Positions 53,401 to 56,383 of a DNA stretch of 64,000 bases are shown here, in pieces. The notes beneath the pieces were generated by a model. The model was not told the DNA's origin. It saw only the letters and a list, made by a program, of their open reading frames with translations, and did not search any database. The stretch comes from Paracentrotus lividus (lineage: Eukaryota > Echinodermata > Echinoidea > Camarodonta > Echinidae): assembly GCA_940671915.1 (NCBI GenBank), contig CALNVZ010002100.1:1365005-1429004 (forward strand), read 5' to 3'. Made by a program: the position numbers and the translations under genes. How positions within the stretch are numbered: position 1 is the first letter of the stretch; the number at the start of each line of letters is the position of its first letter.

Positions 53401-53969
53401 GGGATCGATAAACAACATTTATACTAGTGAATCGAAATCGGAAACAATCTTGTTTTCATGAAAGAACACTATTCACATGGAGTTAATTGATTAACAAATC
53501 ACTTGCTGCCTCTACTCTCCTGAAACTGAAACAAATATGTCTCACTTCACAACTGGTTAGGATAACAAGTGTGCATATAAACAGAGGCCACAACCTTCCT
53601 CCTATAAGAGCCCTTTTCCAAAAATCTGCTTTGAAAAGGAATCATATTCATGGTGGAATCACTAGAATTCATTTATGCTTATTAAAAAGAACATGTTTAG
53701 TTCTGTCCTGGATGACAACAATGACATGTTGTTTGTGTTGTAGGTAAGATGATAACACTGAAGTCTTGTTTGTTGTTGCAGGTAACAACATGTTGGTGGT
53801 CGGTATCGCCGGTCCTAAGACGCCTTGTGAAGAGATTCACGTGAAACACACCTTCGGTCAACGTTACACTGTAACCTACCTACTCAAAGAGAAGGGTAAC
53901 TATGTCCTCATGGTGAAATGGGGCGATGAGCACATACCAGGAAGTCCATACAACATCCAATGTGCTTAG
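1167..53969 (+). CDS. Filamin gene, 36 exons, 5' end outside the window
   Basis: Filamins are long actin-crosslinking proteins: an N-terminal pair of calponin-homology domains binds F-actin, a rod of Ig-like repeats follows, and the last repeat dimerises; the rod binds integrins and many signalling proteins at the cell cortex. Joining the 36 exons listed below gives 2,324 residues with no internal stop and matching splice phases throughout. The chain has the last ~35 residues of CH2, 23 filamin repeats recognisable by V.A.GPGL starts, AG.G cores, DG..V.Y.P loops and IP.SPF ends, hinge 1 before repeat 16 and hinge 2 before the last repeat. Repeat order matches human FLNA/FLNB/FLNC from memory, except that the repeat equivalent to number 7 is absent. 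Which vertebrate paralog it resembles most cannot be decided; invertebrate deuterostomes generally have a single pre-duplication gene. CH1 and most of CH2 must lie upstream of position 1. Confidence 0.97.
1391..1572. repeat. ~54-base degenerate tandem repeat
   Basis: Units beginning TAGGAACA occur at 1391, 1445 and 1550. Each continues with a GTCAAAA-like block, a block like TATAGCATG and AAGATTTCATTA; the second unit carries extra AT-rich sequence. Confidence 0.75.
2200..2640. repeat. Degenerate (GACA)n microsatellite
   Basis: Purine-biased stretch made of imperfect ACAGACAGACA and ACATACAGA words over about 440 bases. Confidence 0.85.
3550..3631. repeat. Hairpin MITE remnant, GGCCCATATTCTG family
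   Basis: GGCCCATTTTCTGCTATG at the left pairs with CATATTCTGCT-like sequence at the right, and ACTGAGTTTGT pairs with ACAAACTCAGT in between. Related copies lie at 23467, 50572 and 51061. Confidence 0.6.
3748..3960 (+). CDS. Filamin exon 2: repeat 1
   Basis: Residues 44-114. It begins after AATAG as [20 protein letters not shown], the opening of filamin repeat 1, and ends at ACA|GTAAGT, phase 0. Confidence 0.96.
4509..4671 (+). CDS. Filamin exon 3: end of repeat 1, start of repeat 2
   Basis: Residues 115-168. The end of repeat 1 ([10 protein letters not shown]) runs into repeat 2 ([17 protein letters not shown]) and stops in its FEIFTA strand. The donor is at GCAG|GTAACT, phase 1. The 548-base intron before it shows nothing. 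Confidence 0.96.
5073..5172 (+). pseudogene. Pseudo-exon copy A of filamin exon 4
   Basis: Closely matches the first ~95 bases of exon 4, starting at GTGCTGGAGCCGGTACACC. Extra bases after the LLLGPEG segment shift the frame. It ends where all three copies end, at a TATG|GTAAT-like junction followed by the same spacer, so it lacks the second half of the exon. Confidence 0.85.
5209..5306 (+). pseudogene. Pseudo-exon copy B of filamin exon 4
   Basis: Begins after CCTATAG and reads [15 protein letters not shown] like the true exon, with an open frame, but stops being homologous after TATGTG. The possible donor GTAATG would exit in phase 0, while the next exon needs phase 1, so it cannot join productively. 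Confidence 0.85.
5334..6782. mobile_element. Foldback DNA transposon, 1,449 bases, with CCTA target duplication
   Basis: The left end GGGTCATTCCATGCCAATTC is the reverse complement of the right end, and the arms stay complementary, with indels, for about 500 bases (5334-~5865 and ~6265-6782) around a ~400-base centre. CCTA flanks both sides (5330-5333 and 6783-6786), and removing the element restores the spacer seen in the neighbouring tandem units. No transposase frame is visible, so it is non-autonomous. The superfamily is not assignable by eye; 4-base duplications fit several class II groups. Confidence 0.88.
6796..6887 (+). pseudogene. Pseudo-exon copy C of filamin exon 4
   Basis: Begins after CCTATAG as [10 protein letters not shown], then loses frame because of a deletion at the LLGP position, and ends with GCAAACTAATGAG in place of the donor-like junction of copies A and B. 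It lies directly before the functional exon. Confidence 0.85.
6919..7113 (+). CDS. Filamin exon 4: repeat 2
   Basis: Residues 169-233. It starts after TTATATAG, completing a split Gly codon, with [19 protein letters not shown]. It alone of the four copies carries the second half of the repeat ([20 protein letters not shown]). The donor is CATG|GTAAGT, phase 1. Confidence 0.96.
7680..7817 (+). CDS. Filamin exon 5: first half of repeat 3
   Basis: Residues 234-279. Follows TTTGCAG; reads [20 protein letters not shown] and on to QIIGPG, matching the GRGLQPKG start of vertebrate repeat 3. Phase 1 in and out. The 566-base intron before it is AT-rich with nothing recognised. Confidence 0.95.
8862..8889. 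repeat. (AT)n microsatellite
   Basis: About 14 uninterrupted AT dinucleotides. Confidence 0.95.
9180..9750. repeat. Degenerate ~170-180-base tandem repeat
   Basis: About three units. Landmarks recur in order: an ACTTTGTGT-like block, AAGACATACATGTAAC-like (9242, 9410, about 9592), GTTCCATTAAATGTTTGAGG-like, CATTTTAGATACTA and TTGTCCAT. Units differ by roughly 15-20 percent by eye. Confidence 0.75.
10881..11147 (+). CDS. Filamin exon 6: end of repeat 3, start of repeat 4
   Basis: Residues 280-368. [20 protein letters not shown] completes repeat 3 up to [14 protein letters not shown]; repeat 4 opens with [20 protein letters not shown]. Phase 1 in and out, donor CTTG|GTAAGT. Confidence 0.96.
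11190..11222. repeat. Single unit related to the 42-base minisatellite
   Basis: CATATCCCACCGCTGCCACC followed by AGTTA matches the core of the units in introns 20 and 25, here as one isolated copy 45 bases after the exon 6 donor. Confidence 0.6.
11971..12164 (+). CDS. Filamin exon 7: repeat 4
   Basis: Residues 369-433. Reads [20 protein letters not shown] to [11 protein letters not shown] and the linker GGFDATK. Exits at AAG|GTATGT, phase 0. The 823-base intron before it holds the single minisatellite unit and AT-rich filler with T runs. Confidence 0.96.
12571..12828 (+). CDS. Filamin exon 8: repeat 5
   Basis: Residues 434-519, a near-complete repeat from [18 protein letters not shown] to [12 protein letters not shown]. 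Phase 0 on both sides. The 406-base intron before it shows nothing. Confidence 0.96.
13221..13316 (+). pseudogene. Pseudo-exon copy 1 of filamin exon 9
   Basis: GGTGGTCCCAGCAAGGTGAA through a GGTATGTTCAAAGC-like block copies exon 9, with a one-base insertion near the TPT(Q)F codons that breaks the frame. Its end reads CACTGTAGTAAACC, the same junction as copy 2. Confidence 0.8.
13349..13446 (+). pseudogene. Pseudo-exon copy 2 of filamin exon 9
   Basis: Exactly 128 bases before the true exon and nearly identical to it up to TTCACTGTA. The acceptor AG has become CG (TTTGTCG), and the last ~30 bases of the exon with the donor are replaced by spacer. Confidence 0.85.
13477..13594 (+). CDS. Filamin exon 9: first half of repeat 6
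   Basis: Residues 520-558. Begins after TTTGTAG as [20 protein letters not shown] and ends ..VDCKEAGK, donor AAAG|GTAAGC. Phase 0 in, phase 1 out. A second AG ten bases into the exon (CTCTGTAG) is out of frame, so the first AG is chosen. Confidence 0.94.
13872..13998. mobile_element. 127-base MITE in intron 9
   Basis: Terminal inverted repeats CAGTGGCAGATCCAGG and CCTGGATCTGTCACTG (one mismatch), flanked by ATGTT on both sides, which suggests a 5-base target duplication. It sits 30 bases before exon 10. A CAG-GATCCAG-ended stretch at 61653-61965 may be related. Confidence 0.75.
14029..14271 (+). CDS. Filamin exon 10: end of repeat 6, start of repeat 8
   Basis: Residues 559-639. [20 protein letters not shown] resembles human repeat 6; after [17 protein letters not shown] the chain goes straight to KIQITDLQE, which matches the start of repeat 8. 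There is therefore no repeat 7. Phase 1 in and out, donor GAAA|GTGAGT. Confidence 0.95.
14818..15693 (+). CDS. Filamin exon 11: repeats 8-10 and start of 11
   Basis: Residues 640-931, an 876-base exon, almost three times the next longest. It holds most of repeat 8 (from [20 protein letters not shown]), all of repeat 9 ([18 protein letters not shown] to DSPFHAKVV), all of repeat 10 ([16 protein letters not shown]), and the first residues of 11 ([12 protein letters not shown]). Repeat 10 carries an acidic insert, [11 protein letters not shown]. Donor GAGG|GTAAAG, phase 1. The 546-base intron before it shows nothing. Confidence 0.96.
15694..17617. other. Intron 11 (1.92 kb)
   Basis: Non-coding. 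It contains a short LINE reverse-transcriptase tail (about 16597-16698), preceded by GCTCCGGCGACAATTGCTCC, a motif of another dispersed repeat; otherwise AT-rich. Confidence 0.7.
16597..16698 (+). mobile_element. 5'-truncated LINE fragment (CR1/L2/Jockey-type ORF2 end)
   Basis: The frame reads [20 protein letters not shown] then LKTYLF and a TAG at 16696. This matches the well-known end of non-LTR retrotransposon ORF2 proteins (WNSLP..IR.A.SL..FK..LK..LF). Only the last ~35 codons remain, with AT-rich 3' sequence after. Confidence 0.72.
17618..17794 (+). CDS. Filamin exon 12: repeat 11
   Basis: Residues 932-990, [20 protein letters not shown] onward to CAYTPVEQ. The extra loop [11 protein letters not shown] aligns with the longer repeat 11 loop of vertebrate filamins. 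Phase 1 in and out. Confidence 0.95.
18243..18566 (+). CDS. Filamin exon 13: end of repeat 11 and repeat 12
   Basis: Residues 991-1098. [18 protein letters not shown] ends repeat 11; repeat 12 runs from [20 protein letters not shown] to VTFADEAIP. Phase 1 in and out, donor CCAG|GTAAAC. The 448-base intron before it shows nothing. Confidence 0.96.
18830..19000 (+). CDS. Filamin exon 14: repeat 12 end, first half of repeat 13
   Basis: Residues 1099-1155. [20 protein letters not shown] then [20 protein letters not shown] and ..[10 protein letters not shown]. Donor AAGG|GTAAGT, phase 1. Its 3' part plus donor is the source of the tandem array that follows. Confidence 0.96.
19001..20150 (+). pseudogene. 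Array of six decayed copies of the exon 14 3' end
   Basis: Copies of the [20 protein letters not shown] to QEKG coding block plus donor end at 19234, 19404, about 19551, 19679, 19990 and 20141. Copy ending 19404 has an in-frame TAG after PLDV; copy ending 19551 has lost GTAAG; the others keep an open block and GTAAG. None has the first half of the exon or an acceptor in the phase (1) that exon 14 would require, so they look unusable. Between them the ACCTGGTCTATCTAAG motif, itself derived from the codons for GPGLSKDG, has expanded as a ~20-base minisatellite (most clearly 19020-19145). Confidence 0.85.
19727..19810. repeat. Insert inside the exon 14 array
   Basis: GGGGGCCATTTCATCAAAGG onward to TTTCAGTAGTCAGT is unrelated to the tandem unit and lengthens the spacing between the copies ending at 19679 and 19990 to 311 bases. 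It resembles the outer end of a dispersed miniature element, but only one end is seen. Confidence 0.45.
20163..20290 (-). mobile_element. Possible LINE/SINE 3' tail fragment
   Basis: On the minus strand this contains a GGCGCTATACCAAATAAT-like motif, typical of the 3' tails of CR1/L2-like retroposons and related SINEs. No coding part remains. Confidence 0.4.
20585..21360. mobile_element. Inverted-repeat element in intron 14 (776 bases)
   Basis: Ends AACCCTAACTTACCTGGG and CCCAGGTAAGTTAGGGTT are perfect reverse complements over 18 bases. Just inside each end lies a G-run/GGCCAT-TATGGCC/C-run palindrome. The interior is AT-rich with a CG-containing part. No transposase frame. It ends 42 bases before exon 15. 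Confidence 0.85.
21403..21526 (+). CDS. Filamin exon 15: second half of repeat 13
   Basis: Residues 1156-1196. [20 protein letters not shown] to [11 protein letters not shown]. Donor GAGAG|GTGAGT, the only phase 2 junction in the gene; the next exon completes a Ser codon. Confidence 0.95.
21824..22725. mobile_element. Tc1/mariner-type foldback MITE with TA target (902 bases)
   Basis: The left end CAGTGCATCCCAGATAAAAG and the right end, complementary over ~43 bases with a few mismatches, are flanked by TA on each side. Arms remain alignable well inward. A second element is inserted at 22109-22486. CAGTGYGTCCCA ends and TA targets are typical of mariner-derived MITEs. Confidence 0.85.
22109..22486. 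mobile_element. Nested TA-flanked MITE (378 bases)
   Basis: CTGTATAAGTG at the left and CACTTATACAG at the right, flanked by TA at 22107-22108 and 22487-22488. The interior has many TTCGCG and CGCGAA words, giving it a CpG-rich composition unlike its surroundings. It interrupts the outer element at 21824-22725. Confidence 0.8.
23250..23406 (+). CDS. Filamin exon 16: repeat 13 end, first half of repeat 14
   Basis: Residues 1197-1249. [20 protein letters not shown] then [20 protein letters not shown] and LIISIV, closely matching the human repeat 14 start. Donor GTT|GTAAGT, phase 0. The 1.7 kb intron before it holds the nested MITEs. Confidence 0.96.
23467..23527. repeat. Degenerate GGCCCATATTCTG hairpin fragment
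   Basis: TTGGCCCGTATTGGCACAAA at the left and CAGAATTTGGGCCA at the right, with CACAAACTTGCAACTTGTAC between, as in the copies at 50572 and 51061. Confidence 0.5.
24232..24421 (+). CDS. Filamin exon 17: repeat 14 end, start of repeat 15
   Basis: Residues 1250-1312. [20 protein letters not shown] to [12 protein letters not shown], then [10 protein letters not shown], which opens repeat 15. Phase 0 in, phase 1 out. The 825-base intron before it has only the hairpin fragment. Confidence 0.96.
25686..26212. mobile_element. Foldback MITE in intron 17
   Basis: CAGTGCATAGC at the left and ..CGTACTG at the right, each next to TA. Inside, GGTGACCAGTACAAAACCTA pairs with the reverse of TGGATTTTGTACATACGTCAC, and CAATGATACCTCTCTTGCAT pairs with the reverse of GCGAAAAAGGTATCATT. 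The outer boundaries are less certain than the arms. Confidence 0.65.
26691..26795 (+). CDS. Filamin exon 18: Thr-rich linker exon before repeat 15
   Basis: Residues 1313-1347. Follows CACCTGTAG and ends ACAA|GTAAGC, phase 1 on both sides. It encodes [20 protein letters not shown] followed by runs of Thr and Arg ([14 protein letters not shown]). RRGS fits a basophilic-kinase (PKA-like) consensus. No counterpart is known to me in vertebrate repeat 15. Because both phases are 1, skipping it would keep the frame. The flanking introns are 2.27 and 2.14 kb. Confidence 0.9.
27924..28001. mobile_element. Short mariner-like MITE remnant
   Basis: TACAGTGTGTCCCAGAATT at the left pairs with AATTCTGAGACACATTATA near the right end. 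The terminal motif is like that of the element at 21824. Confidence 0.55.
28752..28882. repeat. Hairpin with repeated GGACAA-TACCCC blocks
   Basis: GGACAAATACCCCCTGGACA and AATTACCCCAGGACAACTAC at the left pair with GGGGTAGTTGTCTGGGGGTA and ATTATCTCAGGGGTAG at the right. The element ends 52 bases before exon 19. Confidence 0.75.
28935..29185 (+). CDS. Filamin exon 19: repeat 15
   Basis: Residues 1348-1431. [20 protein letters not shown] to [16 protein letters not shown], matching human EETVITVDTKAAGKG. Donor TTT|GTAAGT, phase 0, leading into hinge 1. Confidence 0.95.
29278..29470. mobile_element. Hairpin MITE, ~193 bases
   Basis: Left arm: AACTTGGCCAACAAGG, TAAAAGCACTAAAAC, CAATTTGTACCCAAA. 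Right arm, reversed: TTGGGTACAAATTG, TTTTAGTGCTATGA, CCTTGCTGGCCAATT. The arms pair almost end to end around a ~40-base centre. Confidence 0.75.
30440..30671. mobile_element. Hairpin MITE, ~232 bases
   Basis: Left arm GGCCCAAATTTCAAGG and ACTATGGACTAAAACCATGG; right arm CCATGGTTTCAGACCACGG and TTGAGAATACAGGCC. The GGCC..TATTCTCAA end is shared with the element at 45704. Confidence 0.7.
32030..32540. repeat. C-rich degenerate tandem repeat
   Basis: About four units, each with TTTCTACACCATCA-like, GCATAT or GCACAT, CTTTTTTGAAA-like and then a long CCCCTCCTCAACCCTCCCC-like block. The strand is so C-rich that Pro/Ser frames appear at 31984-32459. Confidence 0.75.
33358..33593. mobile_element. 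MITE, ~236 bases
   Basis: AGAGTTTCATTCCAAAAAGG with ACTAAATCCA at the left; TGGATTTAGT with CCCTTTTGGAATGAAACTCT at the right. These are ~30-base terminal inverted repeats with one mismatch. Confidence 0.85.
36738..37260. repeat. Pyrimidine-rich tract with (TC)n core
   Basis: About 520 bases almost entirely C and T on the + strand, including an uninterrupted (TC)n run at 37010-37036. Confidence 0.9.
39988..40138 (+). CDS. Filamin exon 20: hinge 1 and start of repeat 16
   Basis: Residues 1432-1481. [20 protein letters not shown] followed by [10 protein letters not shown] is a Pro/Gln/Ala-rich hinge; [19 protein letters not shown] aligns with human LRPFDLVIPFTIKKGEIT of repeat 16. Phase 0 in, phase 1 out. 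Confidence 0.94.
40139..40665. repeat. 42-base minisatellite array in intron 20
   Basis: About twelve units containing TATATCCCACCGCTGACACC, AGCTATTTCAAAAGTT and CTGGTT. The first unit overlaps the splice donor (GTATGTACCGCTAACACCAG). Because 42 is a multiple of three, the array stays open in one frame (40128-40361), which is not a gene. A related array is at 44065-44475. Confidence 0.92.
41241..41381 (+). CDS. Filamin exon 21: repeat 16
   Basis: Residues 1482-1528. [20 protein letters not shown] to YNGKDVP; human has GEVRMPSGKVAQPTITDNKD at the same place. Phase 1 in and out. The 1.1 kb intron before it holds the minisatellite and a tandem doublet of ATTTATAAAGCATTCCACTA near 41020-41075. 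Confidence 0.96.
41831..41959 (+). CDS. Filamin exon 22: repeat 16 end, start of repeat 17
   Basis: Residues 1529-1571. [20 protein letters not shown] then [20 protein letters not shown], matching human GHVTAYGPGLTHGVVNKPAT. The first Pro of the GPGL motif is Thr here. Donor GCAG|GTCAGT. The 449-base intron before it shows nothing. Confidence 0.96.
42655..42828 (+). CDS. Filamin exon 23: repeat 17
   Basis: Residues 1572-1629. [20 protein letters not shown] to [12 protein letters not shown], one of the best conserved segments (human [20 protein letters not shown]). Repeat 17 binds GPIb-alpha and other partners in mammals. The 695-base intron before it shows nothing. Confidence 0.97.
43361..43516 (+). 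CDS. Filamin exon 24: first half of repeat 18
   Basis: Residues 1630-1681. [20 protein letters not shown] then [15 protein letters not shown] and [10 protein letters not shown]. Repeats 16, 18 and 20 have divergent first strands in all filamins, as here. The 532-base intron before it shows nothing. Confidence 0.96.
43835..44038 (+). CDS. Filamin exon 25: repeat 18 end, start of repeat 19
   Basis: Residues 1682-1749. [20 protein letters not shown], then [20 protein letters not shown] and FLVDTRNAG. Donor GCTG|GTAAGC. Its last ~30 bases are copied twice in the following intron. Confidence 0.96.
44065..44475. repeat. 42-base minisatellite array in intron 25
   Basis: About ten units of TATATCCCACCGCTGACACC, AGCTATTTCAAAAGTT and CTGGTT, the same sequence as in intron 20. 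Open in one frame (44064-44435) because of the 42-base period. It starts about 25 bases after the donor. Confidence 0.93.
44488..44617 (+). pseudogene. Two fragments copied from the exon 25 3' end
   Basis: CTCAGTTCCTGGTTGATACA to GGAATGCT at 44490-44517, and CTCAGTTCCTAATTGATACA to GGAATGCTAGTAAG at 44583-44617, copy the codons for [10 protein letters not shown]. Each follows a TATATACTCAG context and is joined to minisatellite-like sequence. They lack the rest of the exon. Confidence 0.8.
45054..45206 (+). CDS. Filamin exon 26: repeat 19
   Basis: Residues 1750-1800. [20 protein letters not shown] to VHYADQLVP. Repeat 19 is one of the integrin- and migfilin-binding CD-face repeats in mammals. 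Phase 1 in and out. Confidence 0.96.
45514..45648 (+). CDS. Filamin exon 27: repeat 19 end, start of repeat 20
   Basis: Residues 1801-1845. [20 protein letters not shown] then [20 protein letters not shown] and TVKIP. The strand that masks repeat 21 in human filamin A lies here. The basic RRRRAPS phosphorylation site of human FLNA is not present; the aligned residues are RPTKALPV. Confidence 0.95.
45704..46015. mobile_element. Hairpin MITE, ~312 bases, in intron 27
   Basis: GGCCTGTATTCTCAAAAGCC at the left and GGCTTTTGAGAATATGGGCC at the right, with internal pairing of CTTAAATCTGTGGTTTA and TAAAACCACAGATTTAAG. Similar ends occur at 30440 and 49003. Confidence 0.85.
46560..46766. mobile_element. 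Possible MITE with GGCAGTCACA ends
   Basis: CGGCAGTCACATGTACACAA at the left and GTACGTCATACTTGTGACTG at the right form an 11-12-base inverted repeat with weak further pairing. Confidence 0.4.
46909..47073 (+). CDS. Filamin exon 28: repeat 20
   Basis: Residues 1846-1900. [20 protein letters not shown] to VKNKGMHVP (human QDMTAQVTSPSGKTHEAEIV). Phase 1 in and out. The 1.26 kb intron before it holds the hairpin at 45704. Confidence 0.96.
47451..47552 (+). CDS. Filamin exon 29: repeat 20 end, start of repeat 21
   Basis: Residues 1901-1934. [20 protein letters not shown] then [14 protein letters not shown], almost identical to the human [20 protein letters not shown] segment. At 102 bases it is the shortest exon. 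Confidence 0.97.
47979..48116 (+). CDS. Filamin exon 30: repeat 21 core
   Basis: Residues 1935-1980. [20 protein letters not shown] to VSYLPSVP. In mammals the C and D strands of repeat 21 bind integrin beta tails; the equivalent strands are [17 protein letters not shown] here. The 426-base intron before it shows nothing. Confidence 0.96.
48573..48688 (+). CDS. Filamin exon 31: repeat 21 end, start of repeat 22
   Basis: Residues 1981-2019. [20 protein letters not shown] then [12 protein letters not shown] (human GDARRLTVSSLQ). Donor CAG|GTAGGT, phase 0. The 456-base intron before it shows nothing. Confidence 0.96.
49003..49112. mobile_element. 110-base hairpin MITE in intron 31
   Basis: GGGCCCATATTCATAAAACC at the left and GGTTTTTTATGAATATGGGC followed by CC at the right, with GCCTAGTTATCACCTAA and TTAGTTGACAACTAGC pairing weakly between. 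Confidence 0.85.
49605..49737 (+). CDS. Filamin exon 32: first half of repeat 22
   Basis: Residues 2020-2063. [20 protein letters not shown] then [20 protein letters not shown] and EIDE (human SLNGAKGAIDAKVHSPSGAL). Phase 0 in, phase 1 out. Confidence 0.96.
50242..50418 (+). CDS. Filamin exon 33: repeat 22 end, start of repeat 23
   Basis: Residues 2064-2122. [20 protein letters not shown] then [13 protein letters not shown] and [17 protein letters not shown]. Donor ACAG|GTCAGA. The 504-base intron before it shows nothing. Confidence 0.96.
50434..50481. repeat. 48-base poly(T) run
   Basis: Uninterrupted T run starting 15 bases after the exon 33 donor and followed by AATCTACAG, a plausible but unused acceptor. 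The true length may differ because such runs are hard to sequence. Confidence 0.9.
50572..50730. mobile_element. Hairpin MITE, GGCCCATATTCTG family, copy in intron 33
   Basis: GACCCGTATTCTGGAGCAAA at the left and CTCAGAATATGGGCC at the right, with ACAAGTTGCAAGTTCATGCA pairing with TGCACAAACTTGCAACT and a central TGATGCATCA palindrome. Confidence 0.85.
51061..51240. mobile_element. Hairpin MITE, GGCCCATATTCTG family, second copy in intron 33
   Basis: TTGCCCATATTCTGGAGTGA at the left and GGTTCAGAATATGGGCC at the right. ATGAGTTGCACGTTCATGCA pairs with TTGCACGAACTTGCGACTCA, and TTGTGCGATCCTTTGGTCT with the reverse of AGACAAAAGGATCGCACAA. It is nearly a perfect stem. Confidence 0.9.
51590..51808 (+). 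CDS. Filamin exon 34: repeat 23
   Basis: Residues 2123-2195. [20 protein letters not shown] then [12 protein letters not shown] and [19 protein letters not shown]. Includes the longer HI.GSPF loop typical of repeat 23 (human GGPYHIGGSPFKAKVTG). Phase 1 in and out. Confidence 0.97.
52669..52869 (+). CDS. Filamin exon 35: hinge 2 and start of repeat 24
   Basis: Residues 2196-2262. [20 protein letters not shown] and [17 protein letters not shown] are the hinge; [20 protein letters not shown] opens the dimerisation repeat (human ADASKVVAKGLGLSKAYVGQ). Donor GCAG|GTGAGT. The 860-base intron before it is AT-rich and starts with T-rich sequence like a retroposon tail. Confidence 0.95.
52896..53225. 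repeat. Dispersed repeat with (ACGT)n core in intron 35
   Basis: TTTTATGCCTCCACAACGTA, then a (TACG)n run at 52960-52984 continuing into CGTCCGTCC, then two imperfect copies of CTCACRATAACTYAAGARCCG ending with ACTTGGTNCATG and TACTGG. This composition is common to a repeat family of marine invertebrates; the family name is not certain. Confidence 0.65.
53782..53969 (+). CDS. Filamin exon 36: dimerisation repeat and stop
   Basis: Residues 2263-2324 and stop TAG at 53967-53969. [20 protein letters not shown] then [20 protein letters not shown] and [18 protein letters not shown]; human ends [18 protein letters not shown]. This last repeat forms the filamin homodimer. Confidence 0.98.
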
Positions 53970-54152
53970 AAGAACACTACCGGTATCCAAATCGGATCGC
54001 ATCTCGGCTCCGGTATCATCCGGGTCAGACGACATCATCATCTTCCTTGCAACACATTATGCAACCTGCACCACATTGAAGTTTGATGTATGTACGTGTC
54101 TATAAAGAAGTTTTGTATATGCTCCAGTATGGACGAGTGATGATTATTATTT

Positions 54153-54158
54153 AATAAA
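54153..54158 (+). terminator. AATAAA polyadenylation signal candidate 1
   Basis: 184 bases after the stop codon; directly followed by an A-rich stretch, which weakens it. Confidence 0.4.
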
Positions 54159-54594
54159 AAAAACAAAGAAGATAAAGATAAAAAGAAAACTGCCAGATGA
54201 TCTTTGTTCTAATGTGATGGAAATTGGTTTACATTTCTGTTCCATCATTTGGTGCATTATAAATGTCACTGAAAAAATGAGTCGCTGAATCCGACATTGA
54301 GTGACTAGTATGAGCTGTTGCTCATAATAATGTTTGAATAGTACGTATATTCTCTTCCAGCTCTGTTTCTGTTCTTATTTGCTTCGTGCTTTGAATGTTA
54401 CATGTTTTGCTCTAACTGTAAACGTTTCTATCTGATGCCATAGAAACTTATTACCTGAACTTGCATTTTAAAAAACCTTACTAAAAAGAATAACAACATT
54501 GGTATTTTGCCTTGTTGAAAGGACTTATGTTCTTTGGATTTTAAGAAGCAAACTAATGGCTATGTATCTTTGTATAGAACATATAAATGTTACT

Positions 54595-54600
54595 AATAAA
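54595..54600 (+). terminator. AATAAA polyadenylation signal candidate 2
   Basis: ACTAATAAAATTGCATTATT; about 630 bases after the stop. Confidence 0.5.
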
Positions 54601-55637
54601 ATTGCATTATTATATCGCATAGGAACTTAAAAGGAAGACCGATATTCATCTTGTGTGGATGTTTATCACTAATGTAGATATTTGCAATGTAAAAAGAAAG
54701 ATTTTGTTTTGCAGAGTGTTGTAGGTCTTTCAAACAAATAGTTTTGAAATAGTTTAAATGTGCACATAGTCAAATACAATAGAAGTTTAGAATTAATCAT
54801 GTCAAACAGGATGCCCTGTAATGTAGTAAAAGCCTTGATATAGACAACTCACTTTAAGAAATGTATGAAAATATTATTTCATTTTTGTGTTATGGATCCA
54901 GGTTTGGATAGATTAAAACCTGCGTGAGATGCCTAAAGATTGTATATGAAAATGCAAATTATTATGACACTGCGAAGCAGATAAATTGTATTTTCAGTAT
55001 TCTATTGCAGAATTAATTGCCTCTTATCAGAATACTATTTAAAGATTTTGTATTCATATTTGTAAAACTTTTGCTATGTGATGATTTATAATGATAACAG
55101 TAGATTGTAGGCTAACTCAAAAGAAACATATTTTTCTGGAGATGATAATCATGAATACATTTAAACATATTCTCATATCTTCTACTTAATTCTTGTTTTT
55201 TATACAAAATATCTGTCTAAACTATTAGCTTTATTCTGAATATAATTTCAAGAAAATATAGTTATGAATCATGGAATGGAGAATAAAAAAGAATTTGCAA
55301 CTTACTATATATGTATATATATACATGTGAAAATTGATATTGGGAAATTGGTCATTGCAGAGACCCAGAATTCGGATATGAATTTGATATAAATGAAATG
55401 TATTTAAAACAGCGTATGTTGTGATGTGTAATTATATTTGTTTATCGTTCATGCATATCACGTTCCATGTTCAGTTTTGATGTTTTTTCACTTTTTTTAA
55501 ATTTCTTATTTTATAATTTGGGATTTGCTTTGGAACTCAGTACTACCTGTATTTGTAGCACTTACTTCCTGAGTGTTCGGATTAATTGTAGGGGTACATT
55601 TATCTCGTAGCAAAGGATAGTTTAGAAGAAAGAAAGC

Positions 55638-55643
55638 AATAAA
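55638..55643 (+). terminator. AATAAA polyadenylation signal candidate 3
   Basis: AAAGCAATAAAATTTGATAG, followed within ~30 bases by the GT-rich TGTTGTATGTGTGACT, the best downstream context of the three. Confidence 0.5.
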
Positions 55644-56383
55644 ATTTGATAGATATGATATGTTGTATGTGTGACTATTTAGTGTAAAGATAACTGTGTG
55701 AGGTGTTATTTTTATTCACACCTCAAAAACAAAAAGAATTAAAAAAAAGAATAACATTGTGCAAAATATCTCCATATTGTGGTATGAAAGTATCATCATT
55801 TTTTGTTAAGTAGTATAGATGGCTGAAAAGAGTGATTACTTGCTATTTGTGTAGATTATTTTTTACTGTGAATATATATTAAAAACAGCATTAATATTAT
55901 TGAATTTATTGCAAAACACAGATTTTCTTGTATGTATTTTTTGTTTTAATGTAGAACAAATGCAATGCTTGTTGATTATAGTTAATACAATCTAAAGAAA
56001 TCAATTCTGTATAACCTTACATTTTCTTATATAGTACAGCATTTCTAATTTAGTTATATGAAAAAGAAAATCAAATTATAGCATTATTTAGCACCTGGTT
56101 TGTAGAATGTATGTAAAACTACATATTCTGATTCTTTATTAAAATTTGTTTGCCAAGATGTTACTAATGAAATAGATAGCTATTGTGGGGATATATGACA
56201 TGAAATAATTCTGTATAAGAAATGGATTTTCAGATAATCATTGGTGTAACCAAGCAAAGGGAAAGCATTTTTGCATTAAATGGGAATATGGAGCTTTGAA
56301 ACTGTATCTTAATTTGTCAATGTGTCATTTCTGCCTTTCTTTTCGGTATGAATGAATATGCTTGATTTGGATAGTGTATGCCA

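Larger units (their letters stand above)
53970..55643 (+). other. Filamin 3' UTR, end uncertain
   Basis: AT-rich sequence without exons after the stop. Candidate polyadenylation signals AATAAA lie at 54153, 54595 and 55638. Which is used, or whether all are, cannot be told from sequence. Confidence 0.6.
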